This document shows positions 63,843 to 64,000 of a stretch of 64,000 nucleotides of DNA, in pieces. Every line of letters begins with the position of its first letter. Positions within the stretch are counted from its first letter, which is position 1. The notes under the pieces are model-generated. The model made no database searches and was not told the origin of the DNA. It worked only from the letters and a program-made list of their open reading frames with translations. The position numbers and the translations under genes were made by a program. Origin of the DNA: an uncultured Oscillospiraceae bacterium (GTDB lineage: Bacteria > Bacillota > Clostridia > Oscillospirales > Ruminococcaceae); assembly GCA_934448295.1 (NCBI GenBank), contig CAKSEY010000011.1, forward strand, positions 1 through 64,000, read 5' to 3'.

Positions 63843-64000
63843 TACTTCTGATAGACAACTACGACAGCTTTTCATATAATCTTTATCAGCTCATCGGCGG
63901 GATAGATCCGGACATAAAGGTCATTCGCAACGATGAAATGACGGTTGACGAGATACTCGCGATGAAACCCTCTCACATCATCGTAAGCCCCGGTCCCGGA
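63839..64000 (+). CDS. trpG: Anthranilate synthase component II (glutamine amidotransferase), partial
   Basis: The first 54 residues are present: 'MILLIDNYDSFSYNLYQLIGG' in two pieces (opening MILLIDNYDSFSYNL) and 'HIIVSPGPG', the usual N-terminus of the TrpG/PabA class I amidotransferase. The catalytic Cys lies beyond the window. The ATG overlaps the trpE stop (ATGA), so translation is coupled. Confidence 0.95.
   Translation, partial: MILLIDNYDSFSYNLYQLIGGIDPDIKVIRNDEMTVDEILAMKPSHIIVSPGPG

Noticed and set aside
1..64000. CRISPR arrays, rRNA or complete tRNA genes
   Set aside because: No regularly spaced repeats, rRNA segments or complete tRNA cloverleaf were found; the only tRNA-like piece is the remnant at 13862-13911.

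Overview
This window reads as low-GC Gram-positive chromosome from an anaerobic gut-type Clostridia, most likely Oscillospiraceae/Ruminococcaceae. The grounds are strong GGAGG ribosome binding sites, sigma-A promoters with 17-bp spacers, two T-box leaders, clostridial families (FeoB-associated Cys-rich protein, tocopherol cyclase family, DMP19, a TetM-like GTPase) and many GTG/TTG starts. The species cannot be named from sequence alone.

Layout. (1) Positions 1-13911 are one end of an integrated temperate phage or phage-like element. A leftward early operon encodes ssb, HNH, RusA, a helicase-loader candidate, a split replication gene, an MBL-fold hydrolase, RecT, an SbcC-like ATPase, a PAPS-reductase-like PP-loop protein and small genes. 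It meets a rightward lysogeny module (repressor, ImmA protease, lipoprotein, lone HsdR-N nuclease, tyrosine integrase) at a divergent promoter pair with three near-identical operators. The element ends in the 3' half of a tRNA-Arg(CCG) gene that overlaps the int stop codon, i.e. an attachment site. Two genes carry in-frame stops and one has a doubtful start, so the element may be decaying. (2) 14-18 kb: a TSUP permease and an iron operon (FeoA-FeoB fusion plus FeoB-associated protein). (3) 17.9-28.8 kb, leftward: DMP19 protein, a small membrane protein, ABC-F ATPase, a foldase-like lipoprotein, pheST, a membrane protein and proBA. (4) 29-33 kb, rightward: a membrane protein, an AcpS homologue lacking both metal ligands, a TetM/EF-G-like GTPase fused to a Rae1/YacP NYN nuclease, and trmO. 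(5) 33-47 kb: a MarR-controlled heterodimeric ABC exporter, a CAP-domain secreted protein, a Cys-cluster protein, an XRE-AbrB regulator with its ABC-2 transporter, a MocR-like regulator divergent from a tocopherol-cyclase-family gene, and a phosphoesterase/birA/CYTH operon. (6) 46.7-53 kb: three small unknown genes, a Cys T-box controlling cysE-cysS, and three cyclophilin-type lipoproteins. (7) 53-61 kb, leftward: sfsA, a GH31 glycosidase, a MalT/LuxR-type regulator and a GH36 alpha-galactosidase. (8) 60.9-64 kb: an IS481-like element with an unusually long 26-bp flanking duplication, then trpE-trpG under a Trp T-box and a cre-like palindrome.

The most novel-looking item is the ribosomal GTPase-Rae1 nuclease fusion at 29952-32513. 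Other notable signals are the metal-ligand-less AcpS, the MocR regulator without its PLP lysine, the fold-back start-site control of the IS transposase, the 11-bp-phased repeats before the CAP gene, and the RecT/zinc-hook ATPase/MBL trio in the phage. Every function is inferred from motifs and context in this sequence; no database search was run.
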